NCBI RefSeq assembly: GCF_009017415.1
Contig: NC_092406.1
Span: forward strand, 3,038,001-3,102,000
From: Aspergillus flavus
Lineage: Eukaryota; Ascomycota; Eurotiomycetes; Eurotiales; Aspergillaceae
Direction: 5' to 3'
Length of the DNA: 64,000 nucleotides
The translations under genes and the position numbers were made by a program. Of the stretch, positions 10,643 through 23,378 are shown piece by piece. Every line of letters begins with the position of its first letter. The stretch's first letter is position 1. The notes under the pieces were generated by a model that saw only the letters and a list, made by a program, of their open reading frames with translations, was not told where the DNA came from and did no database searches.

Positions 10643-12910
10643 ATGTCTGCTCGCCGGCCCATATACTTCAACCCCGCCGCGGCAAATGCACGCTGCGACC
10701 CTCGGGACATCCATGGTCTCAAAGAATTCCATCAATCACTGCCCAACTACGCCCCAACACCGTTGACTCCTGTACCCGAGCTCGCAAAAGAATTAGGTGT
10801 TCGCGCTGTTTTCGTCAAGGACGAAAGTGATCGGTTTGGCCTCCCGGCTTTCAAAGTCCTGGGTGCCTCGTGGGGTTGTTATCGGGCTGTGACTGCTCAT
10901 CTGGGCCTTCCGCCCACGGTGAGCTTGGATGAATTGTCGGCTAGAGTCAAGGATGCTTCGATTACTCTGATTGCGGCTACGGAGGGTAACCATGGACGAG
11001 CTGTCGCCTTCATTGCGAGACTGCTCGACAGCAGGGCGGATATCTTTGTGCCCAGGAGTATGGATGAATCTACACAGCAGCTCATTGGGAGCGAGGGTGC
11101 CCAAGTGATTGTTGTCCAGGGGGACTATGACCAGGCAGTGCAGGAGGCAGCAGACGCTGCCCAGGCTCTTGACGGGGGCATTTTGGTACAAGATACTGCA
11201 TTTGATGGCTACGAAGACATTCCCGCGTGGATTGTAGAGGGGTACTCTACAATGATGATGGAGGTCGATGAACAGATCGCAAAGGAAGGCCTGCAGTGTA
11301 ATGTCGTCGTTACGCCTGTTGGAGTGGGCAGTCTGGCGCACGCGGTGGCGAGACATTGTAAATCCAGAGATGCGCCCATATCGGTTGTGGCTGCTGAGCC
11401 GGACTCGGCGCCTTGTCTGCATTCTAGCCTCAGATCTGGGAAACCGGTCACTGTTCAAACGTCGCCGACGATCATGGATGGAATGAACTGTGGTACCGTG
11501 TCAACCACTGCGTGGTCTGATTTGGAGAGATTTGTTGATGCTTGTGTCACAATTTCTAGTCATGAATGTCACGCTGCAGTTGAATACTTGGCTACCAAGT
11601 CAATAAAGGCTGGTCCTTGTGGTGCTGCATCGTTGGCTACCTTGAAGCGACTTGCTGTGACAGAGGAGGCGCAGACTCTACTAAACAAAGACTCCGTGGT
11701 TGTTCTACTCAGCACTGAAGGCCCACGGCCGTATCCCATCCCCAAGGAAGTGTCGATTGAAGACACAGTCGGGCTGACGCAGATCCTCACGACGATCAAC
11801 TCCTCGAATCCCTCCCTATCTTTGACAGACGGCGCTGGAGAGAACCAGATCGCCAACTACTTGGCCGCATGGTTTGCTCACCGAGGCATCGAACATCATT
11901 GGATTGAGACCGTCTCCGGGAGGCCATCAATCGTCGGGGTCTTGCGCGGTTCTGGGGGAGGTAAGTCCTTGATGTTCAATGGTCATATCGACACCGTAAG
12001 TCTTTCGAGCTACGAGAAAGATCCCCTTTCGGGAACCTTGGGTGAGAAAGACGGCCGACAAGTAGTGCTCGGAAGAGGTAGTCTCGACATGAAAGGAGGT
12101 CTGGCAGCAGCCCTGGCGGCTGTATCAGCCGCTAAAGCCAGCGGCAACATTCTTCGCGGCGACGTGATCGTGGCTGCTGTTTCTGATGAAGAGGATGCTT
12201 CTCAAGGCACGCGCGACCTGTTGGCAGCAGGTTGGCGTGCCGATGCAGCTGTCGTTCCTGAACCTACCATGGGCAAAGTAGTGACAGCCCACAAGGGATT
12301 TTTGTGGGTTGAGATCGATATCCTCGGGGTTGCTGCTCACGGATCCAACCCCGCCGCAGGACAAGACGCTATTCTTGATGCTGGTTGGTTCCTTCGTGCT
12401 CTTGAGCAATATCAACAGCAGTTACCTATCGATGATGTATTGGGGCCGGCATCCTTGCATTGTGGGTTGATTCAAGGCGGCGAAGAGCCTTCCTCATATC
12501 CCGCGAAATGCACTATCACAGTTGAATTCCGCACTATCCCCTGTCAGACGCAGGAGTCGATCTTGAGTGACCTTAAGAATCTTTTGAAGGGTATTGTTCA
12601 GGAGAACCCCAAATTCCGGTATTCGGAGCCTCGCGCTACCATGTTCCGCCCGACACAGAAGCTGGCGACTGATCATCCCTTTGTTGAGAGAGCGCTCGCT
12701 TGTGCAACTGCTGTGCTGGGGAATACTCCTCAGGTAAGCAGTGCACCTTTCTGGTGCGATGCGGCGCTGCTCAGCGAGGTAGGAATTCCATCAATAGTGT
12801 ACGGACCTAGAGGTGATGGACTGCACAGCAAAGAGGAATGGGTCGAAGTCGAGAGTCTGCAGCAGCAGGAGAATGTCTACAGGAGACTGATCGAAGACTT
12901 TTGTCAGTGA
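10643..12910 (+). CDS. Bifunctional protein: diaminopropionate ammonia-lyase-like PLP domain fused to an M20 deacylase domain
   Basis: One uninterrupted 755-codon frame holds two enzymes. Residues 1 to about 380 form a fold-type II PLP lyase resembling diaminopropionate ammonia-lyase. The probable PLP lysine is Lys71 in GLPAFKVLGASWG, EGNHGRAVAF is the substrate loop, and VGVGSLAHAV resembles the phosphate-binding loop. Residues from about 385 to the end form an M20 metallopeptidase/deacetylase of the ArgE/DapE type. Its predicted metal ligands are intact: His448 and Asp450 (GHIDTV), Asp482 (GSLDMKGG), Glu516/Glu517 (SDEEDAS), Glu540 (PEPT) and His728 (GDGLHSKEEW). The obvious reading is deacylation of an N-acyl 2,3-diamino or hydroxy-amino acid followed by alpha,beta-elimination to a 2-oxo acid and ammonia. 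The substrate is inferred. No targeting signal is visible, so it is probably cytosolic. Confidence 0.88.
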   Translation: MSARRPIYFNPAAANARCDPRDIHGLKEFHQSLPNYAPTPLTPVPELAKELGVRAVFVKDESDRFGLPAFKVLGASWGCYRAVTAHLGLPPTVSLDELSARVKDASITLIAATEGNHGRAVAFIARLLDSRADIFVPRSMDESTQQLIGSEGAQVIVVQGDYDQAVQEAADAAQALDGGILVQDTAFDGYEDIPAWIVEGYSTMMMEVDEQIAKEGLQCNVVVTPVGVGSLAHAVARHCKSRDAPISVVAAEPDSAPCLHSSLRSGKPVTVQTSPTIMDGMNCGTVSTTAWSDLERFVDACVTISSHECHAAVEYLATKSIKAGPCGAASLATLKRLAVTEEAQTLLNKDSVVVLLSTEGPRPYPIPKEVSIEDTVGLTQILTTINSSNPSLSLTDGAGENQIANYLAAWFAHRGIEHHWIETVSGRPSIVGVLRGSGGGKSLMFNGHIDTVSLSSYEKDPLSGTLGEKDGRQVVLGRGSLDMKGGLAAALAAVSAAKASGNILRGDVIVAAVSDEEDASQGTRDLLAAGWRADAAVVPEPTMGKVVTAHKGFLWVEIDILGVAAHGSNPAAGQDAILDAGWFLRALEQYQQQLPIDDVLGPASLHCGLIQGGEEPSSYPAKCTITVEFRTIPCQTQESILSDLKNLLKGIVQENPKFRYSEPRATMFRPTQKLATDHPFVERALACATAVLGNTPQVSSAPFWCDAALLSEVGIPSIVYGPRGDGLHSKEEWVEVESLQQQENVYRRLIEDFCQ

Positions 12911-13250
12911 TAGCTGAGATATTCTGCATGCGAGTAAAACCCGTTCGAGTAAAATCTGCTATGATGTACATAGTTGTGAATGACCAAACGACAAGCTACT
13001 CAGTGTATAGAGAGTACTATTCAATACTTATAGATTTTCTGATATAGGTAGCGGTATAGATCAGCAGAGAATTAAGTATATCCTATTGGCTCCAGCGACA
13101 AGATTGCGGTCAGCGGTTAGGCTAAACCACTTTAGCAGAGTCTAGTGGTGAGTCAGCAGATTCCAAGTTTGTAAAGAGAACGTGACGTGATTCTTTAGAT
13201 GAACTCAACCACTTCTTCCCTTCAGGGATTCTGTGGACATATACACAAAC
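12911..13250. other. Short intergenic region before the regulator gene
   Basis: About 340 bp between two co-directional genes, AT-rich, with no gene. It carries the terminator side of the fusion gene and the promoter of the homeodomain/zinc-finger gene. Confidence 0.5.
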
Positions 13251-15095
13251 ATGGAAGATGCATCTGGATTTAATTCATCACAAAACTTCTCACAAGTCAC
13301 TAAACCAGACGATGGGCCAGCCGATGGGATTGATGTGCCAGATATGAACTTCCTTACTTGGCCACTTGAGGAAAATGCTGCCTTCGACTGGGATGCACTC
13401 AACGCTGAGCTACTTAGCGCTTCTTCAGACCCGAACCATGAACAGTGGTCGCAATGGATAGTCTCCGATCCATCTGAACAAGCCCACATGTCATCAGGTT
13501 TTCCTATCAACGGCGACTCTACCGTGCCCCCGCCGGAAACCCAATTAAACAAGACCGGTGCTCCTGCATTTATTGATCAACCTACAGAATTATATAACCC
13601 CGTGCCTATGCGCCGGGGACTTACTGATGTAACTCAATTCCTGGATGGTGCTTATTGTCCTCCACATCCCTGTAGCTATTGTCGTAAGCACCGGTTGCAG
13701 TGCCTGATTATCCGGACTACTCCAGCGAATCCGAACCCAATCACGTCGTGCTCGAGCTGTGTGGCTTTATTCCGCGAATGCAGTCTGGCAATAGGAGAAA
13801 AACGCCAACCTTCTGGGTTTGAGACTCTCGCTCCAGCAATTGGCCATCTCCATGGTCTCCGGGAGCTGAGCGAAGATGTTGCTTTTGCGGACCAGATGAC
13901 GATTCCGGAGCAAGAGAACGAGCTCGACGCCTCTATGCTAGATCATGCGAGAGGTAGAACTGAGCCGAAAGACTCCAAGCAGTTTGTCAGAAAAGGAGCC
14001 AGAGTCTTACGGGCATGGTTCCTTCAGAATCAGGAGTGTCCCTACCCATCCGAGGAACAAAAGTCGCAGCTTGCCCGTCAGACAGGCTTCTCTATGAAAC
14101 GAATATCGACGTGGTTTGCCAATGCCCGTCGACGCCAAAGACAGAAAATGGAGTTCTCCGGTCGCCCTCAGATCAACCGAGCTGGTTCACCAATGCCCAC
14201 TAGCCAGTGGACAGCGATGACACCCTTGGAGCGATGGCAGGCGTCTCCTCCAGAAGATGATCCAGTGCCTGAATCAGCGATTAGGGATGCCATCGCATCT
14301 TCCACGGCAGAGTCAAGCTGGAGTGGTTTACCATCTGAAACCAACCATCTCCCAACCGGATCACCATCACTGAACTTCGACTCGGCATCATCTTCCCTCT
14401 TCGACTCCTCAGTCTCAGGATTCGGGAGTAGACAATCAGAAGCGTCATCCGACAGCATATCCATAGCATGGAGTCATCAATCACCCAACGACGGCGCCTT
14501 GCCATTCCCTATCAAGCCACCCAGACGGCACAAACGCCGATCCTCACACGCTACCGAGGAATACCGGTACCAGTGCACATTCTGCCCACAATGCTTCAAG
14601 AAGAAGAACGATTGGACCCGTCACGAGACAAGTGTCCACCTCTCTTTAGAATCGTGGATATGTACACCGAACCTCGCAGAACTAGAATTGACCGAACCAA
14701 ACCCGCTCGCGTGTAAGTTCTGCCCTTTCTCATGGCCTTCCCAAGCCCATTGGGAGGAGCACGACTTCCGCGTTTGTGCAGAGAAGTCAATGGAACAGCG
14801 GTCGTTCACTCGAAAAGACCATCTCTGGCAGCACCTACGCAAGTTCCATAGCTGCACGAAAACCCCAATTCCTGATCTTGATGCCTGGCGCTTGACGAGA
14901 GGTGATATACGAAGTCGTTGTGGATTCTGTGGTCTGGAACTCGGTAATTGGGCGTTAAGGACCAATCATTTAGCAGGGCATTTCAAAGAGGGCGTTCGAA
15001 TGGAACAGTGGGAAGGTGACTGGGGGTTGGATGCCGAAATATCCAGTGTCTTGAGGAATGCGGTGTTGCCGGGAAAGCGTGGCCAGGGAATTTGA
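13251..15095 (+). CDS. Homeodomain plus C2H2 zinc-finger transcription factor
   Basis: Probable nuclear DNA-binding regulator of 614 residues, encoded without introns. An acidic N-terminus (FLTWPLEENAAFDWDALNAE) resembles an activation region. Around residues 141-182 a Cys-rich stretch, CSYCRKHRLQC then CSSCVALFREC, looks like a modified Zn2Cys6 cluster. A TALE-type homeodomain follows near residues 245-305 (CPYPSEEQKSQLARQTGFS then ISTWFANARRRQRQK). The serine-rich middle is probably disordered. C2H2-like fingers lie at about 440-465 (CTFCPQCF then HETSVH), about 485-535, and about 555-583 (CGFCG then HLAGH). The frame is also open from a GTG at 13233. The first ATG, at 13251, is taken as the start. 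Proteins combining these domains occur in Aspergillus-like fungi. The targets are unknown. Confidence 0.87.
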   Translation: MEDASGFNSSQNFSQVTKPDDGPADGIDVPDMNFLTWPLEENAAFDWDALNAELLSASSDPNHEQWSQWIVSDPSEQAHMSSGFPINGDSTVPPPETQLNKTGAPAFIDQPTELYNPVPMRRGLTDVTQFLDGAYCPPHPCSYCRKHRLQCLIIRTTPANPNPITSCSSCVALFRECSLAIGEKRQPSGFETLAPAIGHLHGLRELSEDVAFADQMTIPEQENELDASMLDHARGRTEPKDSKQFVRKGARVLRAWFLQNQECPYPSEEQKSQLARQTGFSMKRISTWFANARRRQRQKMEFSGRPQINRAGSPMPTSQWTAMTPLERWQASPPEDDPVPESAIRDAIASSTAESSWSGLPSETNHLPTGSPSLNFDSASSSLFDSSVSGFGSRQSEASSDSISIAWSHQSPNDGALPFPIKPPRRHKRRSSHATEEYRYQCTFCPQCFKKKNDWTRHETSVHLSLESWICTPNLAELELTEPNPLACKFCPFSWPSQAHWEEHDFRVCAEKSMEQRSFTRKDHLWQHLRKFHSCTKTPIPDLDAWRLTRGDIRSRCGFCGLELGNWALRTNHLAGHFKEGVRMEQWEGDWGLDAEISSVLRNAVLPGKRGQGI

Positions 15096-15411
15096 ATGTG
15101 GAAGTAAAGGAAGGACCTATAGTATGGTACGCATATATCATCATCTCATAGCCATCTGCTTGATGCCATACTATACATACATTTAAATGTTGTGCCTAAC
15201 CCCGTACTTTGATGTGAAATATAAAAATAACAGAGCAAATAACAATAGAAAGGGAGCAGGTCCAATCGTTGCAAAACAGATAGCAGGTTCTTGTATGCTC
15301 TCAACAAATCCAAGAGCATTATGTGGTATTCTATATATTAGGATATCGTCTCTCAGAAAAAATTGTGTTCGCTTGTAACCCACACAAGACAACAAAATAT
15401 ACTGTCGGTCT
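15096..15411. other. Convergent 3' intergenic region
   Basis: 316 bp between two convergent genes. It should hold the overlapping or adjacent 3' UTRs and poly(A) sites of both. No gene seen. Confidence 0.5.
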
Positions 15412-18404
15412 CTATGCCCACACCAACTTTTTGATGTCATAAACCAAATGCTCAAAGATACCTGTCCGTTTCTTAGCATCGTCTAAGGAAATAATATCCG
15501 ATGCCTCGATTATGGATGGGGCTCCTTCCTTTTGATCATTTGATTCTGGTCGCTGAGCTTCACCGGTCTTCATAGCTCGCTCTATTTCCTCGCAGACAGA
15601 CCGCACCCAGTCTGTTTCACTGACTGTTATGCTGCTCTTCCTTGTTTGTGTTACAGAGTTGGAGAGGGGAAGAGCTTTGAATGCAATAAATCGGGTCGTC
15701 GAGTGGGGTGTACCCTTGAACCAGGAGTACACGTCCCATTCATTGCTGGAGGGAGCGTTGCTGTCGAGTGTCTTGGTGTCCACGTTACTTTGCAATGAGC
15801 GGGTGTTGACACGAAGGGCGTTTGCATCGCCCTCGCGGTACTCGATAACAAGGCCAACGTTACCACGTTGATCAGTTTGCGTGTCGGTCAGAATGGAAGT
15901 GATGTATGTGCCGTAGTTGATTCGTGTTACGGAGCGCAGATCGATTCGCTCGAATGATAACACCTTATCGATGCTCCAATCGAACCGGCAGCTATAGATG
16001 GCGGCATCTGTGAGCAAGAGAACAGCTTCCTCGAACGGCAAAGTTCTTAGAGTATTAGGTTGTCGCGGAGTTAGCATCGTCCAGCCGCCCAGAAACTCCT
16101 CCGACTGTTCGCTGATCACAATTCTGCAGCTTGTATCTATAGCATTCTGGCGGAGCTTTTGAACTGAGATTCCTGGATCAGCTGTTTGCATCTCCGTTGC
16201 AAATTCTTTAAACACTTGCGTGGAAACATTTCCTAACATGTAGTCGATACACGCTTGTGAGAAATAGTCGTTGACAATGTTGTTGAAGTACCGTGTCAAA
16301 GTCAGTCCCAGGTCGTTCAATGCACCTCGATAGTCCCGTTTCCTCGTCCGAGTATAATCACCTTTCAGAGCTGCTGTTGAGGAATACTGTTTGGAGATGG
16401 CGTCGCCGTTATCTGCCCAAAGGGTATTGAACCATTGCGTCGAGGAATCGCCGCCAAGGTCGATGTTGATGCCCTCCTGCTTCAGCTCCCGCTCTAGAGC
16501 CCACTGACCGAAGGCGCATTGTGCGACTCCTGTACGATCTAGACAGTCCATGCAGTTAGTGCGGACGATGCCTGTTTGCCCCCGAATAACAGTATTGTTG
16601 TGTACGACTGTGTCGCTGTATTCGTTCAAGGTGCTCTCCAAGCTATTCACAAGTCGGCTGACATTCTCAAACCTCATTCCACGGCACTCATTGTGAAAGT
16701 CAAACCACTCTAAGCCAAGCTGTGTCCCATCTATCCCTCCTGACTGGTTCATAGCTTGCGCATATTTTTCATACTGCTCCCCCAGCTTCTTTTCGCCCGC
16801 GTGCTTGTCAATGAGTGAAACTGCTTGGATCTTGCCGTACTTTCGACTCAAGTTACGGAAGTGTCTATCGAAGGCAAGCTGATTCGTTTCTGGCGAGTGA
16901 TGTAGCACGGGGACGGGTTTGAAAGTATAGGGTGACTGAGAGAAGTATAGCGGAATGGACCCACGCACTTGAAGATGGGAGTAAACATTGCGTACAGGAT
17001 CCCAGTCAGGGTCCGAGAGAATCTGTTCAGTCTCTACGCTGTTGGCGGTATTTCCTTCATCATCAACACCACGGCGCAGATATCGGAGGCCAGGCCGCTT
17101 TACCGACCGCCGGGAAATCAAGGTAAGGAGGAATTTTCGCTTATCGAGACCAGGGGCTTGCGTTTCATGTGTTTCGTCGACGATACGCCCCTCCGAGCTC
17201 TCTTGAGGATTATCTAGTCTTGTCGGTCGGTGGCCTTCTGTAGTCGCCACTGTGAATTCCCGCTGGCCGACAAAACCCTGCATCAGCGGCAACACGAAAC
17301 TATGGGCATCGATTGTGATAAATGGTTCCATGAGATGCCTATTCCAGAAATACTAAGCTCCAAGGTCAGCTGGGTGCGATCAGACCACAAAGACATTATT
17401 TCTATTTACCAATTCGTCCACTACCTTGTGTAGTGGCAGATGGCTATTGTTGAGTGCCAAACTTTGCCCGCCAATATGTCTAGTGAGGTCATAATCATAT
17501 GCAAAGAAGAAATTATTCGATGTAAAAAGCAACTTCGTGTAACGAAGTAATTTCGGCAGCAATTCTACCGTCGGATCCCCTGCGCTCTGCCGCAGCGAGA
17601 CGTCAACTTCCGACGCGGTTGCTTCGGCACTTTCCTTATTCACGTCTGTGCCAACACCTTTAGACGTGTCCGTAGGTTCCTGACCTACTGTACCAAATCC
17701 TGGTAATCCAAGGGTCTTCCTCGACAACCAATTCGCCGCAAAGCGTCCGAAACGTGCCCTTTTCCCGATCACATCTTCAGCAATACTGCTGACACTATGA
17801 CCTCTAATGTGGGAAGTCTCTCGGACCGGAGAAGAGGGCACGGTGCTAACATCGAGATCCTCACTATCAGTCTCCACATCGGATATACTCTCCTCTGAAG
17901 CCGTCTCATCTTGCCCACCTTCACCTTGCAAGATTTGTTCTTTTGCCTGGAAAATTGCGCGGCTAGCATCTTCCTGTGACGAAGTTGGAATGATAGCAAC
18001 ATTGGTAATAGAGTAAACAGGCTTTCCTTGGATTTGTGCAACTTGTTGGCGTTGAGTTACAGAGATAAGGAAGGAGTATGACGCAACGGTCAAAAGGCCT
18101 TTGGTACCATTCGGTTAACAACGCAGAATCCGGTAGGACAGTAACAGCGAGTGACATGGGGATACATGGGGCTATGAGGGTCAAGAGCCTACTCACCAAC
18201 AAGGCCGAAAGCCTCCATCCCTTCATCACGCTCATCTTGGTCCGCGGGGTAGGTTGGATTGAACGAGACCCTGCCGGTTTTATAGTCAATCCGTATTGAG
18301 GAAGATTCATTGTTTCCATTGTGTCGCAACCCGTTCCCGGGAACCTGGAGAATTAGTCCATCAACGGCGGCGACGATACACAATTTTCGCAACAAAGCTG
18401 GCAT
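15412..18404 (-). CDS. SAC-domain phosphoinositide phosphatase with hSac2-like C-terminal domain
   Basis: Removes phosphate from phosphoinositides on endomembranes. Three exons (18197-18404, 17410-18098, 15412-17352) give 945 residues. The junctions restore EAFGLVGLLTVASYSFLISV and VVDELYFWNRHLMEPFI, both typical of SAC domains. The catalytic CX5R(T) motif is intact in RTNCMDCLDRTGVAQ, and RYLRRGVDDEGNTANSVETE is the conserved upstream SAC motif. After the SAC domain, VLLLTDAAIYSCRFDWSIDK and FERIDLRSVTRINYGTY match the hSac2/INPP5F homology region, which separates this protein from the ER enzyme Sac1. No transmembrane pair is seen at the C-terminus. An acidic serine-rich insertion near residues 125-155 is probably flexible. 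Confidence 0.92.
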
Positions 18405-19233
18405 TTCGCCGGTTATTGGTGTCGCGGTGGCGGAGAATCGCGTTGTTTTCGGGGACTGTGCAGAAGGAGAGGGGCTCGAATCCGGCGCAAGTTTTCTTTC
18501 CTCGAGCTTGCATTATTCAATGAAACTAATAGTCCATACCGTCGTTCGCAAGAAACCCTCCGCAAGCCAAGAGTATGTCATGAGGAAAAAATAGTGGAGG
18601 TCATGTAAGGTATATAGCTTAGCTTGGACAAGGGCAGCTGATCTCCACTCGCTGACTTCATCGGTTCAGGTACCCCACGTTCCCCTCAATATATGTATAT
18701 TTTTGATTTTTCTTTCTCTTCTTCTATGTTGGCCCTTTTAACAAGAGTCCTCAGACGAATACCAACAAATTATTCCCAAAAGAGACAATGCACAATATCT
18801 ATCTCAAAATTGACAACGATGCGTATATACAAATCTGTTTGTCGCAGACAACTGTTCCTCTTTGAACTCCAGTCGAGGAGTGGGCCAGAAAGGCAAAGTG
18901 TGAGGGGGGAATAAAGATGAATAGAAAAAGAAAACAAAGGAGAAAAAAAGAAAAGAAAAAAGAAAAAAGAAAAAAGAAATTTGTCCAATTCAGTTCAAAT
19001 GACTCATGAGCATCCCTGGTTCCTCAGCCTGGTATATTTTCTTGCGCTTCAAGAGAAGTAAAAGTACAATGCAGCCATAAAACAAGATTCTTGGGTCGAA
19101 TGGTGGCCATAGCAACGTATGACCGAGTGGGGGAAAAGCAAAAAGAAGAAAGGAAAAACGTAACAGCAGTAACCTCGTCGTAAATGAAAACCAGCGGATC
19201 AAATGAAAAGAGATACCAAGACAGACCGTCCTA
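18405..19233. other. Intergenic region with A-rich tract
   Basis: It holds the promoter of the SAC phosphatase gene and the 3' UTR of the Mg2+ transporter gene, both minus strand. An A/G-rich low-complexity stretch covers 18920-18978. No coding exon was recognised. Confidence 0.5.
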
Positions 19234-20910
<1,677 letters not shown>

Positions 20911-23378
20911 ATTGACGTATCTTAGGAGCTAAAGGCTCCCCCTGGTGTATGTACTCCAATGCTAGCAGTCGCCTTCGTAAATAGAATGAAATGGGGAAGA
21001 GGAATTGGGTCGTTGTTGGCTCTCGGTCGACTAGCCAAGCATCCGGGGCGCACCAACAATGAACGTCTCTATCCAGGAGGATGAAGAATAACAGCAACAC
21101 TGCAATACTTCCGGCGTAAAAAAAGGAATAGAGGGGGTTTGCCACAAGTTATTTGAAGGTATGTTGGATTTAATGACTTTCTAAAGAGTCGTTGGTCGAG
21201 AACTCCTGCGATTGAAAGAGAGCTTACTTGTCGGCCTTCCCTGATCGGTTCTAGAGGCTGGCCTGAGGTTGGCTTGGCTGCCTGCGCTCGTGCGGTGGGG
21301 GGAGTTTTTCCCTTCCCAGCAGACGGAACCGGACTGTTTTTTGGACGCGTAAGTGGTTGGAGGCGATGAGTAAAGCCCACAGTCTGCTTTGGAGAAGAGC
21401 TGGAAAAAAAAAAAAGTACTAATAATAATAATAATAAATAACATTACAAGCGTCAAAGAGTGAGATCTTGATTCCTTATCCTTGTGCTCTCGGAACATTA
21501 TTAAAATCTATACAAGCCAACCCAGAGGGTCAACAGTTGCAGAGAATCGAAACCAATACAACACTCAACCCTACCCAATTAGTAGTTACCTCTCCGCGCC
21601 ACCATACTAATAATAGAGTACCAACCTTGCGTACTACTATGGAGTAGGATATTGTTGTGACTGCCATAGAGTAAGAAGAATACCTATACTATGTACATAA
21701 TTTGTTTTGCTGTATAACATCATGAAGTCTACTGAATGTGCTGAGCTTCACATACTGTAGGAATACTAAAAGAGTAGACTCAATACATGTCCCGTATGTT
21801 TGTATGTATGGATGTCCACTACCACCTTGGAATGGTCATACCCAACCTAGGTTCTGTAATGAAGGGCATAGGTGGCCACAACCCGCCACCCAATCAATAT
21901 CCAGCGCCCAACGCGCAAGCCCCTTGGTGCTCCTTGTTGAACCGTTCCTGTGTGTCTGATCGGCGTTTCACATCTTGGGGAGCCTCCTGTTGTCAACGGA
22001 GTAGAATGATTAATTAATTTGGGCTTACTGACTCTCCAATCTGTTTCCCGGCGCTACTCCGTACAATGGTTAGTACTGTTACCAGTCCCTGGCGAAAAGC
22101 TAGTTACCAGTATATTACACAAGATACTTGACAGGTTACTGTAAGTATCATGTGATATGGTATGTTACCCTTGTTGTCCTCGTTATCCTCTTCCAATTCT
22201 TCTGTTCAACGTTGGAAAATCCCTGTTATCGCAAGAGCCTGGCACGAGGTCTTAATTTAACTGCCGAGGTATCCACTCCCAACCCCTCTGGAAATTACTA
22301 GTAGGTATCCTATATTCAGAAATTCAGAATCAATACAATATAGCCTCCCCCTGCCTCCTTCCAAAATTCTATCGCCAGCCACCCCTCACTTTAAAGGTCG
22401 TCCAGGCTATGAGATGCTTTAACTCTATGCATTGTCCCTGGACTACTGTAACCTAAAATCAATCTGCTCCGATGGAAGACTTCCTTATTCGTACACGGAG
22501 GCACGTGACTTGCTATTAGCACCCATACGCATATAGTATAGTAGCTGTCTCCTTCAAGATAAACCCTTGCATCGAACATCAAATTCTAAGGTAGTTGGAC
22601 AGGAGGTCAGACTATGGAGAGAAGTATTACGGACAGGCTATAGCAGTCAATCAACATTGATACCTGCATGATTTCTTTACTCCGTACGGCTGCCCGGGAC
22701 TCCCCGACGTACGAACTCCCTTCACAAATGTCCATCCTCCTCATATAGTCTCGAATACCGAACCCTTCAGTGAATACAAAAATAGCAACTGCAAAATCCT
22801 CAAATGAAACGCCGTGATCAAGACAAAAACTAAGATATCATTTGCACCGTTTGAGAGGTAAACGCCCAAAGGGTGAATAACCCACGGCGCCGGTGCTGAA
22901 CTGCTATCTGGTATAGCGCTTTTGGTATTAGAAAACCTTACACGCCGTATAACGCCGAAACCGTGAATGGTATCATTCGAGCCAGAAGTCACAAGCAATG
23001 CAACGAAAGGGGGTTGAGATGCAAGGAAGGCGGAGATCAATGTAATCTCAAGTCGAAATAATGTGTACAAACCTGAACTTACGAGCCATGTTCGCATGTC
23101 GAGAAGGTTGAAGGTATACGTCGGAGAGCATACCTCGAGAGAATGACAGGGTTATGAGGGTGATACATACCTGGTTCAGTGAAGTGTTTGTGAGACTTGA
23201 TGCGCCGGATAGTTTCGTTAGTAGTTATGTCATAATTACTAGTGGTACCCGACGGAAACAATACTGTAACCAGTATGAACCGAAAGGTGCAGTGGCTGGT
23301 TAGACAAATCTAACAGCCCATATAGCCCAGAGTAGAGGTCTGGACTAGGGGAAAGTAAGAAACTATTCTCACTGGAGA
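20911..23378. other. 2.5 kb gene-poor region
   Basis: AT-rich, with several short frames lacking recognisable similarity. It contains an (AAT)n run near 21420 and two copies of TACTCCGTA (22055 and 22678). On the minus strand near 23080-23261 a 60-codon frame is followed by GTATGT-like donors and contains a TACTAAC branch-like motif. No coherent protein could be assembled from it, so no gene is called. Confidence 0.45.
21420..21437 (+). repeat. AAT microsatellite
   Basis: Six tandem AAT units directly after an 11-base A run. A simple intergenic microsatellite. Confidence 0.9.

Noticed and set aside
22741..23261. Minus-strand frames of 118 and 60 codons with GTATGT-like donors nearby
   Set aside because: Trying the visible donors and acceptors gave no protein with recognisable similarity or domain-like composition. 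A TACTAAC motif inside suggests chance splice-like signals in AT-rich DNA.
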